DNA of 64,000 bases, from assembly GCF_000422705.1 (NCBI RefSeq), contig NZ_AUGO01000006.1:62001-126000 (forward strand). Reading direction: 5' to 3'. A program made the position numbers and the translations under genes. Positions within the stretch are counted from its first letter, which is position 1; every line of letters starts with the position of its first letter. Origin of the DNA: Flavobacterium soli DSM 19725. Lineage in GTDB: Bacteria > Bacteroidota > Bacteroidia > Flavobacteriales > Flavobacteriaceae. Shown in pieces: positions 33,147 through 42,148 of this stretch. The notes under the pieces were generated by a model. The model saw only the letters and a list, made by a program, of their open reading frames with translations, ran no database searches and had not been told where the DNA came from.

Positions 33147-33569
33147 TCATTTTTTATGATAGCGATGTAGAATTACTCGCTTCAAATCGTTGATAAGATT
33201 GATATTTTGATGAAATTGTTTTTCCTTGAGTTCCAAAAGGCGAAGTGTTTCAACATCTTTTTTATGTTGTTCAAAATCTTGTAGCATTTCCTCGGCTTTT
33301 GCAGAAAATTCTCTGATGAAATCACCCATTCTTAGAAACGGAATGACAGAACCACAAAGGTTTCTGTGCCAAAATTTGGACTGCCAAAGACTGTAAGTTA
33401 TCCAAAAGATATTTTCGCAATCTTCTTCGTTTTGAAAAATCACGACAAAGCTGTTAGTAAATGGTGTTTTTTGTGGCTTTCCGCTGTTCAGTCCTTTGTT
33501 GAGTATGAATAAACATGGTCTGGCGTAAACAGTATCTTTTCGGTGCGTTTTGATAATGAAATTTGGCAT
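33147..33569 (-). CDS. DUF6943 family protein
   Basis: A 140-residue protein from the ATG at 33569; an in-frame GTG farther upstream is less likely. It carries FIIKTHRKDTVYARPCLFIL, TNSFVVIFQNEEDCENIFWI, SLWQSKFWHRNLCGSVIPFL, and a C-terminal coiled region (EEMLQDFEQHKKDVETLRLL). The pattern is that of DUF6943, common in Bacteroidota accessory and conjugative regions; function unknown. It diverges from the structured RNA region that starts about 100 bases away. Confidence 0.7.
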   Translation of the reverse strand: MPNFIIKTHRKDTVYARPCLFILNKGLNSGKPQKTPFTNSFVVIFQNEEDCENIFWITYSLWQSKFWHRNLCGSVIPFLRMGDFIREFSAKAEEMLQDFEQHKKDVETLRLLELKEKQFHQNINLINDLKRVILHRYHKK

Positions 33570-34100
33570 ACTTTCGGTTTTTAAGATGATGTGCCTCGCT
33601 ACCACAAGCCACACATAAAATTTTTAAAAGAAAAAAAGAAAAAAAAGAAAGTCGTCCTTCAAGTGGAGGTTTCAAGAAAAACAAGTTTTTTAGAAAAAAT
33701 ACTACCCGATACATCATCGGAAAAGTGGAGGTGAAGTCGGAAATAAATGTTGTTGCGAACCGTTTTGGGTGGAGATTTTTTCTAAAACCCGAAGGGCTTG
33801 AACTTGTTTTTCTTGAAACCGGAACTTAACTTTACTTTCTTTTATTTATTTTTTTATTTTTCCTCGAAAGCCAAAATGTTCCATTTAAAACTGATTTTGG
33901 GATGTTGTTAAGAATAGTGGATGTCCTCGGAAAGGGTATAAATTTTCAAAACAGAAAAAAGAAATAAAATTCCATACCAATTATTTTTTTGTTTTGAAAA
34001 TTTATACTCTTTCGTTTGAAGTTTTTATTGTTTTTAATGGTCAAACGTAATGGTCTTTTTTCTTGGAATTGTACTTAGTGACCATTTCTTACTATTTGAT

Positions 34101-34174
34101 TTTTTTGGGTATAGAAAATGGTTTTTACCATAGGCAAATCGATTTAACATAAACTATTTTCTATACTCAAAAAA
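34101..34174 (+). repeat. paralogous hairpin, copy 1
   Basis: Stem of 24 pairs with two G-U, around the loop TTACCATAGGCAAATCGATT. It matches the hairpin at 34414-34486 in the arm core (GGGTA-AGAAAATG) and in the loop (ACCAwAGGCAAA), so one arose by duplication of the other. Confidence 0.65.
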
Positions 34175-34413
34175 ACAATGCAACTACTTACCTAGTGCGA
34201 TGAGGCAGTAGCGCAGGCAAGTGTATCTTGTTTTATTTGCTACTGTAGAGGTTGTGATTGTTTTTATGATAGCTTGATGCTACCGTAAAAGTGAATTGTA
34301 ATTCGGAATAAGAGATTGGTTCTTTTGAAATGATATAGCATTAAGCTATCGTGAAAACAATGATTGTGGATGTTCTGGCAAATGAAACAAGATACTCTTG
34401 CTGGCATTTTTGG

Positions 34414-34486
34414 TTTTGTGGGTAAAGAAAATGACTTTAACCAAAGGCAAAATAGTATAACTAAGTCATTTTCTTTACTCACAAAA
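34414..34486 (+). repeat. paralogous hairpin, copy 2
   Basis: Stem of 24 pairs with one G-U around a loop with ACCAAAGGCAAAATAG. Arms and loop resemble copy 1, but the sequences differ at several paired positions while pairing is kept. Confidence 0.65.
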
Positions 34487-35005
34487 GCAACGAAAACACT
34501 ACCTATTTAATCGCAAAGTTGATAAAGACAGTTATAGAGAACGTTCATAAAAGCAATGGTGACCGAAAATATCCTATGAAATAGCAAATGTTCTCTAAGA
34601 CAGTGGAGAAGGACGGTATTTTTTGTAGCACACCTTAGTTGAATATATCAAACCAATGTTCTAGCTACAAAAAATGTTGTCCTGGAGCCACTGGCAAGCG
34701 CGTTGGCTGTGCGGCTGTTTTACATAGTTGATATTATAGCTTCATTGCAAAAACCAAAAAAACAATAACAACGCTTTGTGATGAACTATAATACTCAATT
34801 ATGTAACACAGCTTGGGAAAAAAAATTACTGGCGCAAGTCACGAAGTGTACGTGTTTTTTCTAAAAACTGTGCCAGTAATTTTTTTTGGAGCGTTGGCTA
34901 AGGAGTGGCAACTGAAAACCTAAAACGTCAATTTACCACTAAACGAAAAAGTACGTTCTCGTTATTTATAAATGAAATTAGTGAAATGAAGCAAACAAAG
35001 AATTG

Positions 35006-35077
35006 ATGCTAGGAATACTTGGACTAGGAGCAATTTTTGTGCAGCTGAATGAGATAATGGTAAAAAATGATTGCTGA
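35006..35077 (+). CDS. possible 23-residue hydrophobic peptide
   Basis: ATG at 35006 to TGA at 35075, just beyond the structured RNA. The product is MLGILGLGAIFVQLNEIMV then KNDC, with a glycine-spaced hydrophobic helix. Short peptides of this shape are membrane active in some type I toxin-antitoxin pairs, but nothing else here supports that. Could be chance; the remaining spacers at 34888-35005 and 35078-35110 show nothing recognisable. Confidence 0.35.
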   Translation: MLGILGLGAIFVQLNEIMVKNDC

Positions 35078-35110
35078 TTTATAAAACATTTTCTCTAAGT
35101 AATACTTATT

Positions 35111-35724
35111 TTATATTTTTTTAAAACCACAAAACTGAAAATTTTGTATTGTATCAAATGGTGTAGTATGATTTTCTGTAAAACATTTTACAGCTTCAAA
35201 ATTTTCACTAAAAGTATGTTTCATAGTATTTTCAGAATATTGTTTTATTTCTAAACCACTGCATTTGAGTGGACCGTTTTCTGAAAAAGTTCCCAATAGA
35301 AAATTTCCATTTTCAGTTATAGAATTATTAACTAAAGTAACATATTTATCAATATTTTCTTGTTCTGTCAAAAAATGAAAAACAGCTCTATCGTGCCAAA
35401 AATCAAATTTAATATCTGTACTGAATTGCGTAATGTCGGAAACAATCCAATGCACTTTATTTGCTTTTTCTCCTAATCGTTTTTTTGCTCTTTCTAAAGC
35501 AAATTCAGAGATATCTAAAACCCAAATATTTTTATATCCATTTTCTAATAAAGCATCCACTAAATTGCTGTCGCCACCACCAAATCAATTATATTGGCGT
35601 CTATAGATAGGTTCAGATTTTCTAAATAATCTATTGATGTTTTTGGATATTTTTGTGTCCAACTTACTTCGCTAGGATTTTTAGTTGCAAAAACATTTTC
35701 CCAATGTGATTTATTATTTCCCAT
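35111..35724 (-). pseudogene. class I SAM methyltransferase, frameshifted
   Basis: The intact reading starts at the ATG at 35724 (MGNNKSHWENVFATKNPSEV, then SWTQKYPKTSIDYLE), and its frame breaks at about 35580-35586 in the glycine-rich SAM loop: after NIID the sequence continues as GGGDSNLVDALLENGYKN only in another frame. The rest (IWVLDISEFALERAKKRL, WHDRAVFHFLTEQENIDK, NGNFLLGTFSENGPLKCSG) is a typical small-molecule or thiopurine-like methyltransferase of about 203 residues. One base is lost. The remaining downstream frame begins at 35560. A sequencing error is possible. Confidence 0.75.
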
Positions 35725-35772
35725 TATTACTATTTTTCACAAAGATAATGATTAATGAAAGTTTTTCTATTT

Positions 35773-38043
35773 TTAGTAATTCAAATTCAATCCAAATCCA
35801 AATCCCATATCACTATCGTAATGCGTTCTTAGACTTACATTTCTTTTTAAAATATAACGAGCATCGAGCATGAATTCTGTATCTGTATTAACCATAAAAC
35901 CCATTCTTAATCGTTTAGAAATTGGAATGTCTTCACGCATTAATTGTAATCTTACGTTTCCATCTTGAAAAACTTCGGCTTGTGCAATTACTAACATTGG
36001 TAGTGTGTAATTAACTCCTGCACTTAAAACGGCTCTTTTATCTTTGGTGTTTTCTTGTCCAAAAATATTTTTTTCGATTTCTCCGTTCATTTTTCTGTAA
36101 CGCCAATCGAAACCAATGAAAGGCATTAACCACTGCATTTTTCCTATGTATCTTCCTAAGTGGAATTCTGCTTCATAGCCGTGCATATCATTATACCCTA
36201 ATCGCCATTCTGCTCCTAAACTCCAACGTGTATTTTGGATCATCGCCATTCCATCATTTCCATTGGTAGCAAAATCATTTTCAGCCATAATGTGAAAAGC
36301 TCTATCATCGGCAAATAATTTTCTTTGTGCTAATTTGGGATTTGGAATAAGTGGATTTGGAGCTTGGTTTTCGTAGGTAAAAACTCTTCCCATACCTGCC
36401 ATCATGTGGTATAAAATATGACAATGAAAAAACCAATCGCCTTCAACATTTGCATTGAATTCAATAATATTTGTTTCCATTGGCATTAGATCCATTACAT
36501 TTTTTAAAGGCGCAAACTCTTCTTGACCATTAATAATTCTGAAATCATGACCATGCAAGTGCATTGGATGACGCATCATGGAACCGTTGTAAAGCGTAAT
36601 TCTAATATTTTCTCCTTTTTTTATAAGTATTTTATCGGTTTCAGAAACTACTTTATTGTCTAAACTCCAAACGTATCGGTTCATATTTCCTGTAAGCTCA
36701 AAACGAAGTTCTTTTACTGGTGCATCTTTGGGTAATGTCGTTTTATCAGTTGCTTTTAGCATTGCATAGTTGAGTGTTGTAATACTAGATAGCTTATTGG
36801 CATTGTATTGATTTTGATTATGGTTGGAATGGTCATTTTTCATTTCCATACTACTCTCATTTTCTTTGTTTTTTGCATTTGTAGCACCAGTTATTTCTGG
36901 ATACATTACTACATTCATATCCATTTGGTTTAAGGACATACTCATTCCCATATCGTCCAAGTCGCCGTTCATTTTCATCATTCCGTTCATCATTTTCATA
37001 CCTTCAAAATATTTCAATTTTGGTAGTGGAGTAATTAATTGTTTGATACCATTTCCAATGTATAATGAAGTTGATTTAGTTCTATCTTCCGGAGTTGCTA
37101 AAAATTCGTAGGAAGTATTATCGGCTGGAATTGTAACTATAACATCATAGGTTTCTGATACCGCAATTAATAATCGATCTACTTCAACTGGTTCAACATC
37201 GTTACCATCACTGGCAACTACAGTAATCTTTCCTCCAGCATAAGTTAGCCAAAAATAAGATGAAGCACCGCCATTAGCTATTCGCAATCGAACTTTATCA
37301 CCGCCTTTGAATTGTGATAATTGATTTTCATTTTTACCATTAATAAGAAACTTTTCATAATACACATCGCTCACATCCATTGCGTTCATGCGCTTCCACT
37401 CGTTGGCAATTTTTGTTTTGAAATGACCTTGCTTTATGGCTTCTGCATAACTTTGGGTAGTACCTTTTTTGATGGCGAACCAATCGGTTGCATTGTGTAA
37501 CATTCTATGAACGTTTTCTGGTTTTAAATCAGTCCATTCACTTAAAATAACTGGAACAGTTGGTAAATCATCAATTCCTTTTCGGAATGTTTTATCATTT
37601 TGTTTTTTATTCATGATGAACATTCCATACATTCCGATTTGTTCTTGTAAGCCAGAATGACTATGATACCAATGTGTTCCGTTTTGTATGATTGGAAAAG
37701 TGTATTTATGAGTAGTACCAGGTTTGATTGGCATTTGTGTTAAATTAGGTACACCATCTTCTTTATTAGGCAAAAATAGTCCGTGCCAATGTAAAGAAGT
37801 GTCCTCATTTAATTCGTTGTGTACATAAACTTCAGCAATGTCTCCTTCAGTAAATGTCAACGTAGGCATAGGAATTTGACCATTAACAGCAATGGCTCTT
37901 TTTTCTTTTCCGGAATAATTTACAATAGTATCTCGAACGTATAAATCGTAGCGAACGATGTTTTGAGAAAATAGCGTTTGTGTAGCCAAAAGCAGTACTA
38001 CTATCGGCAATATCTTTTTTGAAAGAATGTTTTGTATATCCAT
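35773..38043 (-). CDS. copA: multicopper oxidase fused to a CopB-like outer-membrane domain
   Basis: A 756-residue fusion. A signal peptide (about 1-26) leads to a three-cupredoxin multicopper oxidase with copper ligands in SLHWHGLFLPNKEDG, THWYHSHSGLQEQ, HPMHLHGHDF and FFHCHILYHMMAGMG. A Met/His-rich insert (EGMKMMNGMMKMNGDLDDM and a KNDHSNHNQ stretch) may bind Cu(I). After about residue 590 a beta-barrel-like CopB domain follows (WSLGAEWRLGYNDMHGYEAE, DTEFMLDARYILKRNV). The fusion of periplasmic oxidase and outer-membrane CopB domain is unusual in form. Proposed role: oxidation and binding of copper in the periplasm. The symbol copA is that of the Pseudomonas-type oxidase, not the ATPase. 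Confidence 0.85.
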   Translation of the reverse strand: MDIQNILSKKILPIVVLLLATQTLFSQNIVRYDLYVRDTIVNYSGKEKRAIAVNGQIPMPTLTFTEGDIAEVYVHNELNEDTSLHWHGLFLPNKEDGVPNLTQMPIKPGTTHKYTFPIIQNGTHWYHSHSGLQEQIGMYGMFIMNKKQNDKTFRKGIDDLPTVPVILSEWTDLKPENVHRMLHNATDWFAIKKGTTQSYAEAIKQGHFKTKIANEWKRMNAMDVSDVYYEKFLINGKNENQLSQFKGGDKVRLRIANGGASSYFWLTYAGGKITVVASDGNDVEPVEVDRLLIAVSETYDVIVTIPADNTSYEFLATPEDRTKSTSLYIGNGIKQLITPLPKLKYFEGMKMMNGMMKMNGDLDDMGMSMSLNQMDMNVVMYPEITGATNAKNKENESSMEMKNDHSNHNQNQYNANKLSSITTLNYAMLKATDKTTLPKDAPVKELRFELTGNMNRYVWSLDNKVVSETDKILIKKGENIRITLYNGSMMRHPMHLHGHDFRIINGQEEFAPLKNVMDLMPMETNIIEFNANVEGDWFFHCHILYHMMAGMGRVFTYENQAPNPLIPNPKLAQRKLFADDRAFHIMAENDFATNGNDGMAMIQNTRWSLGAEWRLGYNDMHGYEAEFHLGRYIGKMQWLMPFIGFDWRYRKMNGEIEKNIFGQENTKDKRAVLSAGVNYTLPMLVIAQAEVFQDGNVRLQLMREDIPISKRLRMGFMVNTDTEFMLDARYILKRNVSLRTHYDSDMGFGFGLNLNY

Positions 38044-38079
38044 TTTAAAGGTGTTTTTTTTAATTTTGATTTTAAAATA

Positions 38080-38952
38080 TTATTTTTTTAACAGCAATTC
38101 CCAATCAATAATTTTATCATTCAATATTTCAATGTTTTTTTTCATTTTCTCTTTATCGGCTAATGTAATTGCTCTTTTTGCTGCTGCGATTGCAGTGGTA
38201 TAATCCTTTAATTCGGATGCTATTTTTTGCGTTAGATTTGGATAATAGAAATTTTCAGGTTTTAATTTTTCTGCTTCTAAAAGCCATTCAATCGCTCGTT
38301 TAAAATCTCTATTGGTACTGTAATAATAATTAGCAGCCTGAAATAATAAAGTAGCATCCTGAGTTTTTCCTTTAATAATATGTTGGTCTATCAATGCTAC
38401 TATTGTATCGTCTTCTTTACTTTTAATTGGTATTTTGACCATAGTGTTTTCCCAAAATATTTTTAGAAATGCTTCTCCTTTGCTATTGATGTCATTTAAT
38501 TCAATTGTAAATGTTTCATAGAAGTTAGCGCTCTTTTCGACAGGAACTTTAAAGCGCATCACATCCTTTTTTTCATCATAACCAGTCTCGCCATGTAAAG
38601 TGGTGTCTGTGTTGATGATAATAGTCCACTCATTGCCTGAAGGAATTGTGAATATTGAATAAATACCTGCTTTTAATACATTGTTGCCAAATGCAATATC
38701 TTCGGAAGTGGTTATTACGGTACAATCACTTGCACCAGTTCGCCAGAGTTTATCAAACGGTACTAACTCCCCAAATATTTTCCGTCCTCTGACTAACGGT
38801 CTGCTATATGTTACTTTGATTTTTGCGCTACCTACTTCTTGCTCAAAAGCAGCTGAAGGACTGGCGGAAGTAACTCTTATCTGGACTTTGCTTTGTGCAG
38901 ATAGTAATAAGGATTGCAAAATAATTAAGCCTGTTAAGATTGTTTTTTTCAT
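38080..38952 (-). CDS. DUF2911 periplasmic protein with TPR-like tail
   Basis: A 290-residue exported protein (signal peptide KTILTGLIILQSLLLSAQS). The DUF2911 domain shows SPSAAFEQEVGSAKIKVTYS, RPLVRGRKIFGELVPFDKLW, RTGASDCTVITTSEDI and GNEWTIIINTDTTLHGETGY. From about residue 195 come TPR-like helices (DATLLFQAANYYYSTNRDFK, AIEWLLEAEKLKPENFYY). The DUF2911 family is common in Bacteroidota; function not settled. It lies between the multicopper oxidase and the copper ATPase genes, so it probably works in the same copper system. Confidence 0.8.
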   Translation of the reverse strand: MKKTILTGLIILQSLLLSAQSKVQIRVTSASPSAAFEQEVGSAKIKVTYSRPLVRGRKIFGELVPFDKLWRTGASDCTVITTSEDIAFGNNVLKAGIYSIFTIPSGNEWTIIINTDTTLHGETGYDEKKDVMRFKVPVEKSANFYETFTIELNDINSKGEAFLKIFWENTMVKIPIKSKEDDTIVALIDQHIIKGKTQDATLLFQAANYYYSTNRDFKRAIEWLLEAEKLKPENFYYPNLTQKIASELKDYTTAIAAAKRAITLADKEKMKKNIEILNDKIIDWELLLKK

Positions 38953-38961
38953 TTTATAAGT

Positions 38962-41499
38962 TTAAAGTTTTAAATTTCTTAGTCGTAACGCATTTACAAT
39001 TACGGATACTGAACTAAATGACATTGCCAAAGCCGCAATCATAGGAGATAATAAAATTCCAAAAAATGGATATAAGACCCCGGCAGCAACAGGTACGCCT
39101 AATGCGTTGTAGAAGAAAGCAAAAAACAGATTTTGCTTAATATTTCTCATAACAGCATGGCTTAAATTCTTAGCTTTTACGATGCCCTGTAAATCCCCTT
39201 TGACTAAAGTTATTTTGGCACTCTCGATAGCTACATCTGTTCCTGTTCCCATAGCAATTCCTATGTTGGCTTGTGCTAAGGCCGGAGCATCATTAATGCC
39301 ATCACCTGCCATGGCCACAATTTTGCCTTCAGCTTGTAATCTTTTAATCTCTTTGAGTTTATCTTCGGGTAAGCATCCTGCTTTGTATGAAGCTAATCCC
39401 AATTCATCTGCAACTGCTTTGGCTGTATTGACATTGTCACCAGTCATCATGATTACTTCGACACCTTGGCGCATTAACTCTTTTATGGCATCTTTGCTGG
39501 AGGTTTTAATGGCGTCTGTTATTGATACAAAACCAACTGCAATGCCATCAATAGCAATGTATGAAACGGTTTTACCTAATTTTTGTTCGGTAATGATTTT
39601 GCTTTCTAAATCGGCAGCGACTGTTGCTTTGACTTGTTCCATTAATTTTTTATTACCCAATGCTACTTTTTTACCGGTAACTGTTCCTGTAACTCCTTTA
39701 CCGGCAACAGCTTCAAAATCTTTTACCTCGATTAAAGCAATGGATTTTGATTTAGCATAATTGACAACAGCCTGTGCTAATGGGTGTTCGCTATGTTGAT
39801 TTAAAGAAGCGATACTTTGCAATAGTTCGTTATCATTGTTGTTGGATGCATAAATTTTTTCGACAGATGGTTTTCCTTCGGTGATGGTACCAGTTTTATC
39901 GGTAATTAAAACATTAACCTTATTCATGTTCTCTAAAGCCTCAGCATTCTTTATCAAAACGCCTGATTGTGCTCCTTTGCCAACACCAACCATTACTGAC
40001 ATGGGAGTTGCCAGACCCAGAGCACAAGGACAGGCTATAATTAATACAGCAATAGCATTTATAAAGCCATACACCAATGCTGGTTCGGGACCAAATTTTG
40101 CCCAAACAAAAAAGGTTATTGCCGATATAATGACCACAATTGGCACAAAGTACTTGGAGATACTATCTGCTAATTTCTGAATTGGAGCTCGTGAACGACT
40201 GGCATCATTTACCATTTGCACGATTTGAGATAGCAAGGTTTCGGAACCTACTTTTTCGGCTATCATCACAAATGATTTGTTTCCGTTTATTGTTCCGGAA
40301 ATTACGTTATCGCCTTTCTTTTTATCAACCGGTATTGGCTCACCAGTAATCATGGCTTCATCTATACTGCTTTCCCCATCGGTTATTTTACCGTCAACAG
40401 GAATTTTATCTCCGGGTTTTACTCTCAATAAATCGCCTTTTTTGATGTCGTGGATTGATATTACTTTATCACCGCCATCAATAACCAAAGTAGCTTCAGT
40501 TGGCGCAAGTTTTAATAATTCTTTGATAGCTCCGCTGGTTTGGCTGTGTGCCCTTGCTTCGAGTAATTGTCCTAACAAAACTAAAGTCAGAATAACTGTT
40601 GTTGCTTCAAAGTATAATAATACAGTTCCGTGTTCTGTTTTGAATTCACTTGGAAAAATATCCGGAAAAAACATTCCGACTAAACTAAATAAAAATGCCA
40701 CTCCCGTTCCAATTCCGATGAGTGTGAACATATTCAGATTCCAAGTAATAATTGATTTCCAGGCGCGGACAAAAAATACCCAACAGGCATAAAAAACAAC
40801 AGGAAGAGATAAAATAAGCTGTACCCAGTTCCATTTGTCCGCATCCATTAGTTGCAATAAAGGATTATTGTGTGCCATTTCAATCATGGCAATGGCGAAA
40901 ATGGGAACTGTAAACACAACTGCTATTTTCATTTTCTTAACCAAATCTTTATAAGTCCTTTGGTCTTCGCTTTCGCTTGGTTCCATTGGTACTAAATCCA
41001 TACCGCATATAGGACAGGAACCCGGAGTTTCACTAATTACTTCGGGATGCATTGGACAAGTATATAGTGTCTTGTTTACGGTTAGTTCAGGTGCTTTGAC
41101 TAGATCCATTCCACACACAGGACAATCGCCCGCTTTGTCATAGACTTTTTCGCCTTCGCAATGCATTGGGCAATAATATTTACCAGCGGCGTTGGTTGGT
41201 ATAACAGCCTCTTTTTTATAATTATGCTCATGAGTAGAACAACATGACTTTGCAGCGGATTCATTAGTTGTAGTATCTTCTGTAGTTTTATCATTGCTCA
41301 TTTCTATGGTGTATTTTCCAACAGTCGTCAGTGCTTCCTGCAACTTTGATGTTGGAATGTGTTTGTCCATAGTAATTATGGCCACTGGTGGGCTTAATGA
41401 AACTTTTGCTTCAATACCATCAATAGTATTCAATGCTTTCTCGACTTTAGAGCGACAACCATCGCAAGTCATTCCGGTAATGCTGTAAGTATGTATCAT
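38962..41499 (-). CDS. copA: Cu+-exporting P-type ATPase
   Basis: An 845-residue P1B-type ATPase. The N-terminus has an HMA domain with GMTCDGCRSKVEKAL, then two small CPMH...CPxCGM metal domains (YYCPMHCEGEKVYD..CPVCGMDL and YTCPMHPEVISET..CPICGMDL). The transmembrane metal site is ACPCALGLATPMSV, the phosphorylation site ITDKTGTITEGKPSV, and ATP-binding motifs are NQHSEHPLAQA and MTGDNVNTAKA/AGDGINDAPALA. The CPC motif with the Asn/Tyr- and Met-containing last helices (FYNALGVPVAAGVLYP) is that of Cu+ pumps. It removes Cu(I) from the cytoplasm. Confidence 0.92.
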   Translation of the reverse strand: MIHTYSITGMTCDGCRSKVEKALNTIDGIEAKVSLSPPVAIITMDKHIPTSKLQEALTTVGKYTIEMSNDKTTEDTTTNESAAKSCCSTHEHNYKKEAVIPTNAAGKYYCPMHCEGEKVYDKAGDCPVCGMDLVKAPELTVNKTLYTCPMHPEVISETPGSCPICGMDLVPMEPSESEDQRTYKDLVKKMKIAVVFTVPIFAIAMIEMAHNNPLLQLMDADKWNWVQLILSLPVVFYACWVFFVRAWKSIITWNLNMFTLIGIGTGVAFLFSLVGMFFPDIFPSEFKTEHGTVLLYFEATTVILTLVLLGQLLEARAHSQTSGAIKELLKLAPTEATLVIDGGDKVISIHDIKKGDLLRVKPGDKIPVDGKITDGESSIDEAMITGEPIPVDKKKGDNVISGTINGNKSFVMIAEKVGSETLLSQIVQMVNDASRSRAPIQKLADSISKYFVPIVVIISAITFFVWAKFGPEPALVYGFINAIAVLIIACPCALGLATPMSVMVGVGKGAQSGVLIKNAEALENMNKVNVLITDKTGTITEGKPSVEKIYASNNNDNELLQSIASLNQHSEHPLAQAVVNYAKSKSIALIEVKDFEAVAGKGVTGTVTGKKVALGNKKLMEQVKATVAADLESKIITEQKLGKTVSYIAIDGIAVGFVSITDAIKTSSKDAIKELMRQGVEVIMMTGDNVNTAKAVADELGLASYKAGCLPEDKLKEIKRLQAEGKIVAMAGDGINDAPALAQANIGIAMGTGTDVAIESAKITLVKGDLQGIVKAKNLSHAVMRNIKQNLFFAFFYNALGVPVAAGVLYPFFGILLSPMIAALAMSFSSVSVIVNALRLRNLKL

Positions 41500-41577
41500 T
41501 TTTTATATTATTTTAATACAAATTTCTATCATAACTGCTTTTTGTATTTGCAAAATTTTGGGTTTGATTTGCAAGAT

Positions 41578-42138
41578 TTATAAGTCTTCGATTTGCTTTC
41601 GTTTAATGGTTTTTATATTCTTAAAGTGTGTTGGTGAAAAGCCGGTTACTTTTTTGAATTGATTACTTAAATGTGAAACGCTACTATAGTTTAAAGAGTA
41701 AGCTATTTGGCTTAGGGATAATTCATCATAGATGATCAACTCTTTTACTTTCTCAATTTTCAGATTAATGAAGTATTTTTCAATTGTTGTGTTTTCTACT
41801 TCGGAAAAGAGGTTGCTCAAGGTATTATAGTCTTGGTGTAGCTCTTGGAATAGAAACTCGGATAGATTTGTTTTTAAATGATTGTTTTTATTTTGAACCA
41901 AATCAATAATCAATGTTTTAATCTTATTGATAGTTTTGCTTTTCCTATCATCAATCAAATCAAAGCCTACAGCATGAAGCTTTTTTAATAATTCGTTTTT
42001 TTGGATTTCCTGAATGTCATTTTTCAATTCAACTTCACCTAAATCAACTGAAACAGGATTGATGCCCATATTTTCAAATACAGATTTTACTACTATCTTG
42101 CAGCGGCTGCATACCATATTTTTAATGTACAGTTTCAT
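41578..42138 (-). CDS. AraC-family regulator with N-terminal metal-binding (HMA-like) domain
   Basis: A 186-residue regulator. Residues 1-65 look like a small HMA/CopZ fold: LYIKNMVCSRCKIVVKSVFE, with the MxCxxC-like motif VCSRC. An AraC-type DNA-binding domain follows at about 105-180 (LSLSQIAYSLNYSSVSHLSN, QFKKVTGFSPTHFKN). It sits just upstream of the copper ATPase gene on the same strand and 10 bases after the nuclease gene. The domain order suggests a direct metal sensor for this copper operon (inference). Confidence 0.82.
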   Translation of the reverse strand: MKLYIKNMVCSRCKIVVKSVFENMGINPVSVDLGEVELKNDIQEIQKNELLKKLHAVGFDLIDDRKSKTINKIKTLIIDLVQNKNNHLKTNLSEFLFQELHQDYNTLSNLFSEVENTTIEKYFINLKIEKVKELIIYDELSLSQIAYSLNYSSVSHLSNQFKKVTGFSPTHFKNIKTIKRKQIEDL

Positions 42139-42148
42139 ATGATAATGT

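Larger units (their letters stand above)
33668..34887 (+). ncRNA. candidate large structured RNA made of about ten hairpins
   Basis: A gene-free stretch covered by long imperfect hairpins. Stems: 33668-33687/33801-33820 (20 perfect pairs) enclosing 33688-33700/33775-33787 (13 perfect) and a small CCGAT/ATCGG hairpin; 33931-33952/33991-34012 (22); 34013-34019/34041-34047 (7); 34101-34124/34151-34174 (24); 34217-34240/34378-34401 (24) enclosing 34255-34282/34336-34363 (28); 34414-34437/34463-34486 (24); 34536-34545/34587-34596 (10); 34601-34606/34688-34693 plus 34611-34629/34664-34682 (19); 34714-34739/34786-34812 (about 24); 34818-34835/34870-34887 (18). By eye, about 14 imperfect positions are G-U when the plus strand is RNA and none are A-C, which argues for a plus-strand transcript whose pairing is under selection. 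The last stem, flanked by A8 and T8, could be its terminator. Which class it is, and whether it is one RNA or several, is unknown. Confidence 0.6.

Noticed and set aside
34264..34482. Open frame of 72 codons on the minus strand inside the hairpin region
   Set aside because: It runs through two long stems and shows no protein pattern.
33668..34887. Known RNA classes (tmRNA, RNase P, 6S, group I or II intron) for the hairpin region
   Set aside because: None of their signature sequences are visible; a transposon pair of ends is also unlikely because the repeats are many and nested.
39182..40792. Long open frames on the plus strand opposite the copper ATPase gene
   Set aside because: The minus-strand frame has all catalytic motifs; the opposite frames are hydrophobic shadows of it without start or family signals.
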